Shown here: piece by piece, positions 49,295 through 60,317 of the stretch
How positions within the stretch are numbered: the stretch's first letter is position 1
How the letters are laid out: each line of letters opens with the position of its first letter
Origin: Atherinomorus stipes
Taxonomy: Eukaryota > Chordata > Actinopteri > Atheriniformes > Atherinidae
Length of the DNA: 64,000 nt
Assembly: GCA_023101725.1 (NCBI GenBank)
Contig: JALJCO010001015.1
Location: 62,001 to 126,000 of the forward strand
Direction of reading: 5' to 3'
The notes under the pieces: model-generated
Told to the model about the DNA's origin: nothing
Database searches by the model: none
What the model saw: only the letters and a program-made list of their open reading frames with translations
Position numbers and translations under genes: made by a program

Positions 49295-51739
49295 GTACTC
49301 CGAAAACAACATGTTTGTTTTATTTACTCAGCTGATTCCCGCGTGCGCGTGGACAGACGCTCCACTTGAGACACGGTTTCCAGTGACAGTGGGGAAAGCA
49401 GATGATGCGCTTAATGCTTTATATTAAAGAAGAGTCATACATGTATAAAAAATAAGAAGAAAATATGCAGCCTCGGATCTCTCAGCTGATTTATGTTGTT
49501 TGTTTTCATGCTGCGTTCAAACACAGAGTTAATTACAGTCTGTGAAAGTTTTATAATTAGAGAGGCTTTAATCAGTAATTACCACTCTGCTAACACTCTT
49601 TGTGGTGCGTTTGTGTGTGAGCGCAGGTGAGAGCTGAAGCTGTTTAATCTGAGTTTGGTGTGAACAGGATTACATATGAAGTCATTACGTGTCTCAGAGG
49701 GGGACCTGTCGCCTCTGACAGGAGAACACAATTATCAGGCTGTTCAGTCCGCTCATGAATGATCTGCACAGCATCTCAAACAACATGAGGAATAACGCAG
49801 AAAGCTTCTTTGTTGCCATTCCGTCTCTTTTTCTTTGGGATTGTTTTCTCATTATTTAGTTTTGGGAGATTTGTTGCTTTGTGCCAGTTTTGGAGGTGTT
49901 GTCTTTATTTGGTGGTTTTCTGTCTCATCTCGTGTCTGCTGAGGTCATTCTGATCAGTTTTTCATGGATCGTCTTCATAAGCAGTGTCATGTTGTCTCCA
50001 TTTGGGTCCTTTAACTTTTTTTTTTTTTTTTTTTTAATTAAATGACTTGTCATGTTTGTTAATTATTGTGTTTAATTTCTTAAATTGTTTTATTAGACAA
50101 TTTTTATTTCTGCTCATTTCTCATTTTTTGCATATTATGCCCTCATTGCATTTGTTTAGTATCTTTCATGCATGTTCATTTGGTCACTTGCGTTTCTTAT
50201 TATTCTCTGTTCTTAATTGAGCCTTGTGGCCCATTTATGTTAGGGGAATGTTTTTTTCATCATTTACCTGCTTTTTCTTTTCTATTTTGCTCATTTTTCT
50301 TCATGTTTAAAGCATCGCTCCAGCTATTTTGTGCAATTTCAAATGTTTTTTGCTTATTTGAGCACTGTTTCCTGTCTTTATTTATGTTGCTTTGTGTAAT
50401 TTTTCTCATCTAATCCACAGTTTTTGGTTTGACTTCCTTAGCTGTTGGTCTGTGAAACGACAAGAGTCATGAAATTTCTCCCAGTTTCCTGCAGCACGAT
50501 ACTCGCCTTGTCTGATTGCAGCATATTGCATATTGCTGCAAAGTCCTTCCAAAAGACGTTATGAAGTCATTTTCAGACTATTTGACCAAATCCAAAGCTT
50601 TCAGTGCCATGGAGGTTACCTTGGTAACTTGACTTAAACCAATAATAATTTGTATCAGTTCTGGTTTACACGGACAACAAAAAACTGCAGCATCTTTTCA
50701 TTACTGTATATTCTTATCCTGATGATTTCCAGACAGTAGTAAGAACATGCACATCTCTAGTGTTTAAAGTTGATGTCTGACACCTTACCTGAACTAAAAG
50801 TGCTTGATTGATACTAAATTAATCAAATAGCTGATCAGGAAATCAATTATTCAACCATTATCTGAAAAGGCAGTCATCATGTGACATTTAGATGGTTTTC
50901 AAATTCATATATTTGCCAAATTTAACCAAAATATAGTGGGCTAGTGAAATGTAATAGATATGATAGCATAAATATCATATATCACCTGTGGAATATCTGA
51001 CTGAATGTAAAAATAAACACTTTTGATCAAAACTTACAATTTACTGTATATTCTTAGTTATCAAACATCTGAACCTGTTAAACCCAAAACTGTGCCACCA
51101 AATTAACTTTGTAGTTACAGTAAAACAAAACTGTGTTACCACGGAAACCGTGCTTTCATTCAGTGATGCTGAATCAGCTACAAAAGCTGTGTCTATTTTG
51201 TCCAGATTTCTGATTTGTCAACAAGTATAACTGCTAATACCAGATCTAGCACAGATGAGAAAATAAGCTGGATGATATTCAATCATTTCATATGATTTCC
51301 GCATTGTTATGGGTCACGGTCAGAACTAAGTGCACTTTGGTTTTCTATAATAATGCTTGAGTGTTTTTCTTTACCTCTACATTCATATAACCTGTTCATC
51401 TTAATTACAAACTGTAACATCATGCAGATTTTTGAGTCTGAAGAGGAGAACCAGAGTTATAGATTATATTCCACAGTAGCTGATCTGAGAAGCCTGATTG
51501 TGTTCATATAGTTTGATAGATTTCCACTCTAGTGATGATCTGATGTAGGGATGCACCATATTGGAATTTTGGCCGATATCTGATATGCCGATATTTTAAA
51601 ACTCATGTGACAGATAACCGACATTGATACCGATATTAAAGCTGAAAAAAATAAGCAGTTATTGCTAACAGCAGTTTTGTTATCCGTGTCTGACACTTTG
51701 AAAAATAGGGGTGGGGAAAAAATATTGATACACTGAAAT

Positions 51740-53445
51740 ATCACGATATTTTCATATGCCAATATGAAATCTATAGTTACTTACAAAATCTCGCGAGATT
51801 TCATCGTTCTGTTACAAAATCTCTATTTTGTGAATTCTCGCAAGATTTCATAACAGAACAATGAAATATTGTGATTTCATGAGTAAAATAGATCAATAGG
51901 GGATTATCACGCTTCCGTGTTCCGAACTTCTGGTTTGAAACACTTAGAGGGCCCACTTCCGGCCCAGTTCAATGTCCCTGCTTTACTTCGTAGATAACGT
52001 GAATAAACTCCAACCCCACTGAAATTTTCACGGATTCCGGACTGAAGTGATACGAAGGAAGAAGTGGATCAAAGCGATTCACCAGAGTGAAGGGCCGAAC
52101 TTTATAATAAAACAACGTAGCATGTTTGTTTGTAGCCGGTGGGGCACAACGCCGGCATGCTAGCATTAGCCAGCTAGCGTTTACCGACGTGCTTAACTTT
52201 TTGCGTCTTAAAACACACATATATCTGGATGTCCCCGTTTCCACTGGAACAACTGGGGACTTCCAAGAAAGGAGACGCCTTCAGATGCTTGTGTGTTTTC
52301 AGCCGCACAAAGTTAGGCATGTCATCAAGCTGGCTAATGCTAACCTGCTAACAGTAGTCCGCCAGCTTCTACTGTTAAACTTTGTTAATCGGATAAACGC
52401 CAATGCCAAGTTTTCATTCCAGACTGAAGTGAAGCTAAGGAAGAAGTGGATCAAAACGACCGATTCGCCGCGGTGAAGGACCGAACTTTATAATAAAACG
52501 ACACACGTTTGTTTGTGGCCGGCAGACTGCGCAGTCGTGTTAGCAGGTTAGCATTAGCCAGCTTGATAACGTGCCTAACTTTGTGCGGCTGAAAACACAC
52601 AAGCATCTGAAAGTGTCTCCTTTCTTGGCAGTCCCCAGTTGTTCCACTGGAAACAGGGAGGTACAGACCCGATTTTCAGATGTTTGTGTGTTTTAAGACG
52701 CACAATGTTAAGCACGTCAATAAACGCTAGCTGGCTAATGCTAGCATGCTGTGAAGTGCCGGTGTTGTGCCCCACCGGCGACAAACAAACGTGTGTTTTA
52801 TTATAAAGTTCGGCCCTTCACCGCGGCGAATCGATCGCTTTGATCCACTTCTTCCTTAGTATCATTTCAGTATAGAATGAAAACTTGAGTATGTTTGGAT
52901 TTTATCCGATTTAAAGAGTGTACAAGAGCAGGAACGGCTGTCGTTAACATGGCCCGGAAGAGGAAGTGCCAAAATCCGGGAACTTCCGGTAAGCGTGATA
53001 ATCCCCTATAGCGCGTTTTTAAATGTCAATATGATATCAGCATATGAGAATATCTCAACATTTTTGTGAATTCTTGCAAGATTTCCTAACAGAACGATGA
53101 AATATTGCAAGATTTCATTAGTAAAATAGATCGATAACACGTTTTTAAATGTCAATATGATATCAGCATATGAAAATATCGCAAATGTTTTGTGAATTCT
53201 TGTGAGATTTCATAACAGAACGATGAAATATTGCAAGATTTCATTAGTAAAATAGATCGATAACACGTTTTTAAATGTCAATATGATATCAGCATATGAA
53301 AATATCGCAAAATTTTAGTGAATTCTTGCGAGATTTCTTAACAGAACGATGAAATATCGTGAGATTTCGTTGGTAAAATAGATCGTTACCGTGTTTTTAA
53401 ATGTCAACATGATATAAGCATATGAAAATATCACAATATTTCAGT
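51740..53445. repeat. tandem array of about 120-base units, split by an insertion
   Basis: Units contain 'caatatgatatcagcatatg', 'gagatttcataacagaacga' and 'taaaatagatcgataacacg'. Roughly three and a half units lie at 53022-53445, and about one more at 51740-51898 on the other side of the inserted palindrome. Neighbouring units differ by only a few bases. Confidence 0.8.
51899..53006. mobile_element. 1.1 kb palindromic element nested in the tandem array
   Basis: Ends GGGGATTATCACGCTTCCG and complement GGGGATTATCACGCTTACC, with TA next to both. The interior is built from inverted modules: 'gcgtcttaaaacacacat' on the left against 'tgtgtgttttaagacgc' on the right, and an inner pair 'gtgtgttttcagccgcacaa' against 'ttgtgcggctgaaaacacac'. 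'gaactttataataaaac' occurs twice direct and once inverted. No reading frame of note. TA flanks point to a Tc1/mariner-type target choice, but this is not proven. Confidence 0.7.
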
Positions 53446-55253
53446 GTATTGAGCTCTTTTTCCATCCCTAGTCTTAAGAATGATAACATCTGTAAAAAAG
53501 AAGTTTTGGAAGAAGAAGAAGTTTGTTAAGAATAAGTTTGTTTTTTAGACATTAGAGACAGCGGGCTGATTGATTGAATATCAGTGGGTGGCCGATGTCC
53601 GATACTTATAGGCCGATTCCAATAGGGGGATTATATCGTGCATCCCTAATCTGATGAGTTGGTTATTTGTTTATTCAGTGTGGAAAGCACAAGTTAATGA
53701 ACATTAATACAAAATATACAGTATAAACATGCTGAGAGACAAATATATAGCAAAATAATTTAAATATGAGCACAGACTTGATGTTCTTTCAACCATTGTT
53801 TAAGACGAGCTTTATACAAACTGGATTCATGGAAAATATGAGCTGATTGGGAATCTGAAGCCATGCTGCTGTGATGCAGTCGTGGTCTTGCTGAAATCTG
53901 CAAGGCCTTCCCTGAAAGAGATGTTGTCTGGATGGGAGCAGATGTTGCTCTAAAACCTCTACATCCTCACATTTTTAAGCATATGACCACAGAAGAGTTT
54001 CCACTTTATCTCAGAGTATTTTAAATGAGCTTTGGTCCAGAGAAGATGGATGGTTGTGCTTCTGGATCCTGTTGAAATATGGCTTCTTCTCTGCATGATA
54101 GAGCTTTAAGCTGCATTTGTGGATTTCAGGGTGAACTGTGTTCACAGACATGATTTCTGGAAGTCCTCCAGAGTCCCTGCAGTGATTTCCATCAGAGAAT
54201 CATGTCTGCTTTTAATGCAGTGCTGAGGGCTTTAAGATTACACACCAGTTTTGACCTTTGTCCCATCCATACAGAGATTCCAAAGAAATTTCTGAATCTT
54301 GTGATGATTTCATACTGTACACTGTGGACAGTGGAATCTTCAAAGTCTTTACAGTTTTATACTGAAGAACATTTTTCTGAAATTGTTCAACAATTTTTAG
54401 ACCCAGTTTGTCTCAGACTGGTGAACCTCTGCTTATCTTTCCATCAAAAGACTCTATCTTTCTGAAACGCTCCTTTTCAGTCATGTTGCTGACCTGCTGC
54501 CAATTAATTTAATTTACTTTCAGATGCTCCTCTGGTTGTTTTTATTTGTACCAATTATATTTGTAGCATTTCGTTGCTCTAGTTTCATCTTTTTAGGTAC
54601 GTGTTGCTGCTGTCAGATTTAAAATGAGCTTATGCATATTTTACATGATACAGTAAAATGTCTCAGTTTCAGCATGTTGTTTATGTTCTATTGGTAATAA
54701 AACATAATCAATGCACTCGGTCTGAACTTACACTTTACACAGCATCCTAACTTCTTTGAAATTAGGGTTGTACTGTATTGGGAGTTATAAAATAATGATA
54801 ATAAAAAAAGATGATCAATTTTCAGGACATTAAGAAATATTAACTTATTACAAATTTTCTTTGGTTACTTAAACAGCAAATCTATCTTTTTTTTTTCTAA
54901 ATAAGCTAGTGATGTGTTTTTTTAATATGAATTGTAAATACAGTTTACTGGAACTGACTGTAAAAAAAAATTGTATTTGTTTGTTTGGAAGTAATTCTTT
55001 TCCCCCAGCATAACCCAATAAGGATAAATTAATTTGCAATGTCTAGTAAGAAAAAAAAAAACATTTTGTAAGGCATGACTGTTGGTTTTTTATAAACCTC
55101 ATACACAATGCTTTTTTTTTTTTTTAGAACATTCCATAAGAGAAATGACTTAGAGGGATACATGTAACTTTTCACTCAGATGTTAGCCAGATATTGTGAT
55201 ATACTTTATTACAATATTATCATTTATGTAAGTAATAACAGATGATTGTGTTG

Positions 55254-57215
55254 TAAATGGGCTGTGTTCCGCGCCTTTTTTGCTGAAGCTGCTAGTCGGA
55301 GCTGTGGCCGTAAGGTTGTCGGTGCCTGTTGGGTAATCGCCGAACTTGCTGATGGACACCAGTGGTGAGTGATGCCGTCAAGCTGAAGAAGGAGTCCTAC
55401 CGGGCCTTCCTGGCCTGTGGGACTCCTGAGGCAGCTGACAGGTATCGGCAGGCTAAGTGGAGCATGGCACTGGTGGTGGCTGAGGCAAAAACTCAGAGAT
55501 GGGAGTTCGGTGAGGCCATGGAAAACCATTTCGAGGAGATTCTGGTCCACCATGCAGCGGCTCAGGAGGGGGAAGCAGTGCACCGTCAACACTGCGTACA
55601 GTGGGGATGGTGGGCTGACCTCAACTCGAGATGTAGGTCAGTGGAAAGAATACTTCAAAGACCTCCTCAGTCCCACCAACACGTCTTCCGAGGAGGAAAC
55701 AGAGTTTGGGGTCTCAGGGGTGGACTGTTCTGTCACCGGGGCTGAGGTTGCTGAGGTAGTTAAAAAGCTCCCCAGTGGCCGGGTCCCGGGGGTAGATGAG
55801 ATCCACCTGGAGTTTCTTAAGGCTCTGGATGCTGTGGGGCTGTCTTGGCTGACACGCCTCTGTAGCATCGCATGGACATCGGGGGCAGTGCCTCTGGACT
55901 GGCAGACTGGGGTGGTTATCCCCCTCTTCAAAAAGGGGGATCGGAGGGTGTGCTCCAGCTTCAGGCGGCTCACACTTATCAGCCTCCCTGGTAAGGTTTA
56001 TTCAGGGGTCCATGAGAGGAGGGTCCATCGGATAGTCAAACCTTGGATTGAGGAGGAGCAGTGTGGTTTCGTCCAGGTCTTGGAACAGTAGACCAGTTCT
56101 ACACCCTCTTCAGGGTCCTGGAGGGGGCATGGGAGTTCGCCCAACTGGTCTGCATGTGCTTTGTGGACTTGGAGAAGGTGTCTGACCGTGTCTCCCGGGG
56201 ATTCCTGTGGGGGTTGCTCTGGGAGTATGGCGTACCGGATCCCCTTGTTTGAGCTGTCCGGTCCTTGTATGACCAATGCCAGAGCTCGGTCCGCATCTCT
56301 GGCAGTAAGTCAGATTAATTTCCGGTGAGGGTTGGACTCAGTCAAGATTGCTCTTTGTCACCGATCCTGTTCATAACCTTTATGGACAGGATTTCTAGGC
56401 GCAGCCGAGGTGTTGAGGGGATCCGGTTTGGTGGCCTCAGGATCGGGTCTCTGCTGTTTGCAGATGATGTGGTTCTGTTGGCGTCATCGGGCCGTGATCT
56501 CCAACTCTCGCTGGAGCGATTGGCAGCTGATGAGAATCAGCACCTCGAAATCCGAGACCATGGTCCTCACCCAGAAAAGGGTGGAGTGTCTTCTCCGGGT
56601 TAGGGACGAGGTCCTCCCCAAATGAGTTCAAGTATCTCGGGGTCTTGTTTACAAGTGAGGGAAAAATAGAGCGGGAGATTGACAGTTGGATCAGTGCAGC
56701 GTCTGCAGTGATGCAGACTCTTCATCGGTCTGTTGTGGTGAAGAAAGAGCTGAGCCAAAAGGTGAAGCTCTCAATTTACTCGTCGATCTATGTTCCTACC
56801 ATCACGTATGGTCACAAGCTATGGGTCATGATCAAAAGAACGAGATTGCGAGTACAAGCAACCAAAATGAGTTTCCTCCGCAGGGTGGCCGGGCTCTCTC
56901 TTGGAGATAGTGTGAGGAGCTCGGTGATCTGGGAGGGACTCAAAGTAGAGCCGCTGCTCTTCCACATCAGAAAGAGTCAGATGAGGTGGCTCGGACATCT
57001 GGTCAGGATGCCTCCTGGACACTTCCCTGGTGGGGTGTTCCAGGCATGTCCCACCGGGACAAGACCCTGGGGGAGACCCGGGACATGCTGGAGGGACAAC
57101 GTCAGGACAACAAACAACATTAACACCTCAGGATCCCCCCGGATGACCTGGCGGCTGTGGCCGGGATAGGGAAGTCTGGTCTTCCCTGCTTGGGCAGCTG
57201 GCCCCACGACCCGAA
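55254..57215 (+). mobile_element. decayed non-LTR retrotransposon (LINE)
   Basis: 5'-truncated. Reading frames in order: 55362-55560, 55417-56091, 56061-56252, 56325-56603 and 56645-57169. These give the thumb/finger part of a reverse transcriptase, with 'GVDEI' and 'PLFKKGDRR' blocks, the 'FVDLEK' motif with the first catalytic Asp, the FADD box at 56457-56468, and a C-terminal part with 'SIYVPTITYGHKLWVM' and 'RWLGHLVRMPP'. At least four frameshifts or stops break it. The clade was not determined. The same family is at 8455-8965 in antisense. Confidence 0.88.
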
Positions 57216-57258
57216 AGAAAATGATAATGGTATAACAGATGATTTCTAGAGTCAGTAT

Positions 57259-57457
57259 CAGAGTTGTGGAATCAAGGTGCCACAGAATACAAAGGCAGTC
57301 CAGCAGTTGTTCCAACCATCACTGAATCAGCTGAATTTAATCAGCACAGCTTCTCTACCTGGAGAGGAGCTGTGCTGATTTAATTCAGCTGATTCCATGA
57401 TGATTGAAACAACTCCTGGACTTTTGTATTCTGTGGCACCTTGATTCCCCAACTCTG
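57259..57457. mobile_element. 199-bp fold-back MITE
   Basis: CAGAGTTGTGGAATCAAGG at the left; complement of the right end CAGAGTTGGGGAATCAAGG. The arms pair over almost their full length, meeting at 'tctctacctggagagg' (57351-57366). Sits immediately after the LINE's 3' end. The CAGAGTT start suggests a hAT-type family; the target duplication is not clear. Confidence 0.8.
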
Positions 57458-58146
57458 GTCAGTATACAGCACTCAGTGCATGTCAGTGATCCGAGGGCGA
57501 TACCCTCCTCAAAAACCAGACATTGTAACTTTGCAGAGGTGAATCTATTTCTCATTGGATCATGTGACCTGGAGCGCTTTGCTTGATGGCTTGATGACTT
57601 CAAATCAACTAGTCAAAGTGGTCTACAAACATGATTCCAAAACACAGATAGAGACCTATGTGGCTTGTAGGAAGTTACAAGTTTAGTTCCCTTAGTGGCC
57701 CAAAATTACATGGAGACTTCCTTTAAAAAGCCAATCCTGGACTTGATTCACAGCAGCTGTAAGAGGTAAAGATGCCTTTGTGAATTTTTCAGTCTACATA
57801 ATCATCTGTGTTAATTTAAATTACATTTTTACAAATAAATCCACTGATTAAGTGTAAAAAATGTGGTCCGAAAACAGAGCCATGAGGGACCCCAACAGGA
57901 CAATCAAGAAGATTTGGTGCAGTTGATAAATAGATACACAGTGCTTTCTATTTGATAAAAATTATTTAATTAACAGAGTAACTTCTTGAAAAAATTTTAA
58001 ACGAGTCATCTTTGATAAAAGACAACCTCTATAATGGTTGATCATATTTATTCGGTTTCATCCGACTGCTTCTTCCAGGTTCTCATTGAATATCCCTGCA
58101 TTCAGCAAATTCAGATGTCGATGTGTTTTTGTTTTGTTTACATCTC

Positions 58147-58220
58147 TGAATGCCCCCCCCCCCCCTTCCCTTCCCCACACACAGCTTTAAATCCACACAA
58201 ACACACACACTTGATTTCCT
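58147..58220. repeat. poly-C tract and (CA)n patch
   Basis: 13 C residues at 58153-58165, then C/T-rich text and a short 'acacacacac' run near 58200. Confidence 0.8.
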
Positions 58221-59244
58221 TGCCTGCTTTACTTTCCACTGAAGTGAGTCTGATGAACACACTGTTGCAGTGAACTGTGTCTGATGAAGAGCATGCAGAG
58301 AATTAGCTCCGAGATGTTGAACTAATACTCGGAGAGGAGTCGATGGCCCAGCGGTGTGCGCAGTGAGCCCTACCTACTGCTGAGTGTGTGTCTGTATGTG
58401 TGTGAATCAGTTCTTCCTGCTTCATTGATTAAACAGTTTCCACCTCACCGGCAGCACATGTGATACAGATTGTTGTGGACACGTTTGTGCTTCTTATCTT
58501 CAGTGTCAGGCACGTTCGTTCCAAGTGATTTTGTCACTGTAATTCTTCGGTTAACTAAAGTCAGTGCTGTGCAGCAGCAGCAGTTTGCTACGGCCAAATG
58601 TGAGGGTGTTGTGGCCTGTTTGAGATATGATATGATAAAACAAGCTCATATTTTCAGGCATCTCATCAGGAAATGGCAACATCTTCCAGCACTGTTGTGA
58701 CTCCAGGTTTCTGCTAATGGATGATGAAGGAAAAAAACATGAAAGAGGCACAACTCGCCATCCTCCATATCACAATAATTTACCAGCATCCCCTCATCAA
58801 ATCTGCCCTTTTGCTGATGTCTTTCTCTTACATTTAAGTGCAGATGCCACTTTAGTCACCGTTCCTATTGAAACACTCGCCTGCAGCAGTGAGCGGCCAG
58901 AGCTCTTTGCATCTGCGCCCCAGCAATGAACCCGCCCTTTCAAAGTCACTTAGATCTTTCCTCTTTCAGTTTTGATGGGAAATGAGCGGGATGTGCTCGG
59001 CATGTTTATGCGTGGCACTGAGCTCATTTGTTGTTAACTGCTTCATTGTGTCATGTAGAACATGAAGAGATGTCCATATTTGTTTGGATGTTTCACTTTT
59101 TCTGATTCAGTCTTCACTGATCACTTTGAGAATGATCAATTCTGTCTCAGGTTTGATCATTTTGCCTTATTTGACTAATTTTTGCTTTTTTAAAATTCAT
59201 TTTAGTCATTTCTGTATTGTATGTCTCTAGTTTTTTTTTTCTTT

Positions 59245-59452
59245 TTATATATCATACTAAGCCGTAATAAACCATATTGATTGTCGCCTGCTGCCCCTTT
59301 TATGGGGAATCGAATCAAAGTCAAGATTCTATCCAATATGTTGGTTTCCTTAGCTCTGCGATTATGACTCGACTCGAACTGATTTGTGTGTGAAGTGCCT
59401 TGAGATGACTTTATTGTGAATTGGCACTATACAAATAAAGCTGAACTGACAA
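59245..59452 (+). repeat. LINE/SINE 3' tail
   Basis: 'gaagtgccttgagatgactt' followed by 'ggcactatacaaataaagct' and 'gaactgac' is a well-known fish retroposon tail. Only the tail is here, a 5'-truncated copy. Confidence 0.6.
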
Positions 59453-59568
59453 TTGTGTCTCATTAGCCCCTTTCAGACTTGCGTTTGAAAGCGGTAATAG
59501 TGCGGACTTTGTCCGTTATAACACTTGTGTTCAAACATGCGTTCCAGTTTTACCTTGTGGGTAAAAGA

Positions 59569-59784
59569 CAGTGGGTACGGAAAGTATTCAGACCCCTTTA
59601 AACTTTTTACTCTTTGTTTCATTGCGGCCATTTGCTAAAATCAAAAAAGTCCATTTTATTTCTCATTAATGTATACTCAGCACCCCATCTTGACAGAAAA
59701 AAAACAGAAATTTAGAAATTTTTGCAAATTTAGTAAAAAAAGAAAAACTGAAATATCACATAGTCATACTTTCCGTACCCACTG
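59569..59784. mobile_element. 216-bp Tc1-like MITE
   Basis: Ends 'cagtgggtacggaaagtat' and complement 'cagtgggtacggaaagtat', identical over 19 bases. TA follows on the right; GA (probably mutated TA) precedes on the left. It keeps only the terminal regions of a longer Tc1-like element; no transposase. Confidence 0.8.
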
Positions 59785-59804
59785 TATATATGTAAATATA
59801 TGTA

Positions 59805-60315
59805 CAGTCGTCCTAGAAATCATTCATACCCTCCAATTACAGACAGAAAAAAATCAGCTGTCAGTGACATAAGTTGAAATTGACTAAAATAATAATAGAT
59901 ACAAATTCTATGAAAATCGTGACACTGATTTTTAATTGTGGTTCAAGAGAAATATTAAAAACAAACACAAAGAAAATAAAACAAGTAAACAAGCATAATG
60001 GGGCTCTGAATCAAAATCTTTTGTTGAGCAACACTTTGAGACAATCACTACAATCAGGTGTTTTCTCTAATGTTCAAAAACACTTCTACACATGTTGACT
60101 ATTCATGGGAAATGTGCTCTAACCTGTCTGGGACAGTTTTGTTTGTTTGTTTGTTTTAAAACGATTATTTTTTACCTCAATTCAAAATCCATATTTTATT
60201 TCACTAAATTATAATTTTGTAAATTTTTATTAATCATTAGTTTTCTGTTATTTGAATTACTCTTGTGAATTTAGCGTTTTCTTTAATTGGAGTTTATGAA
60301 TAATTTTCAGGACTG
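59805..60315. mobile_element. deleted Tc1-like element (family v)
   Basis: Left end 'cagtcgtcctagaaatcatt' and right end, complement, 'cagtcctgaaaattattcat', with TA at 59803-59804 and 60316-60317. The interior is AT-rich with no transposase frame. A sister copy starts at 63810. Confidence 0.75.
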
Positions 60316-60317
60316 TA

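Larger units (their letters stand above)
51546..53648. mobile_element. hAT-like element with 8-bp target duplication
   Basis: Starts TAGGGATGCACCATATTGG and ends ATCGTGCATCCCTA. ATCTGATG occurs at 51538-51545 and 53649-53656, a perfect 8-bp duplication. Near both ends lies 'ggccgat'-type text. It shares its terminal TAGGGATGCAC with the short MITE at 4530. The 2.1 kb body has no transposase; it consists of a tandem array and a second inserted element. Confidence 0.88.

Noticed and set aside
49088..49312. Antisense frame opposite DPP exon 1
   Set aside because: Shadow of the GC-rich promoter and exon 1; the + strand frame joins convincingly to exons 2 and 3.
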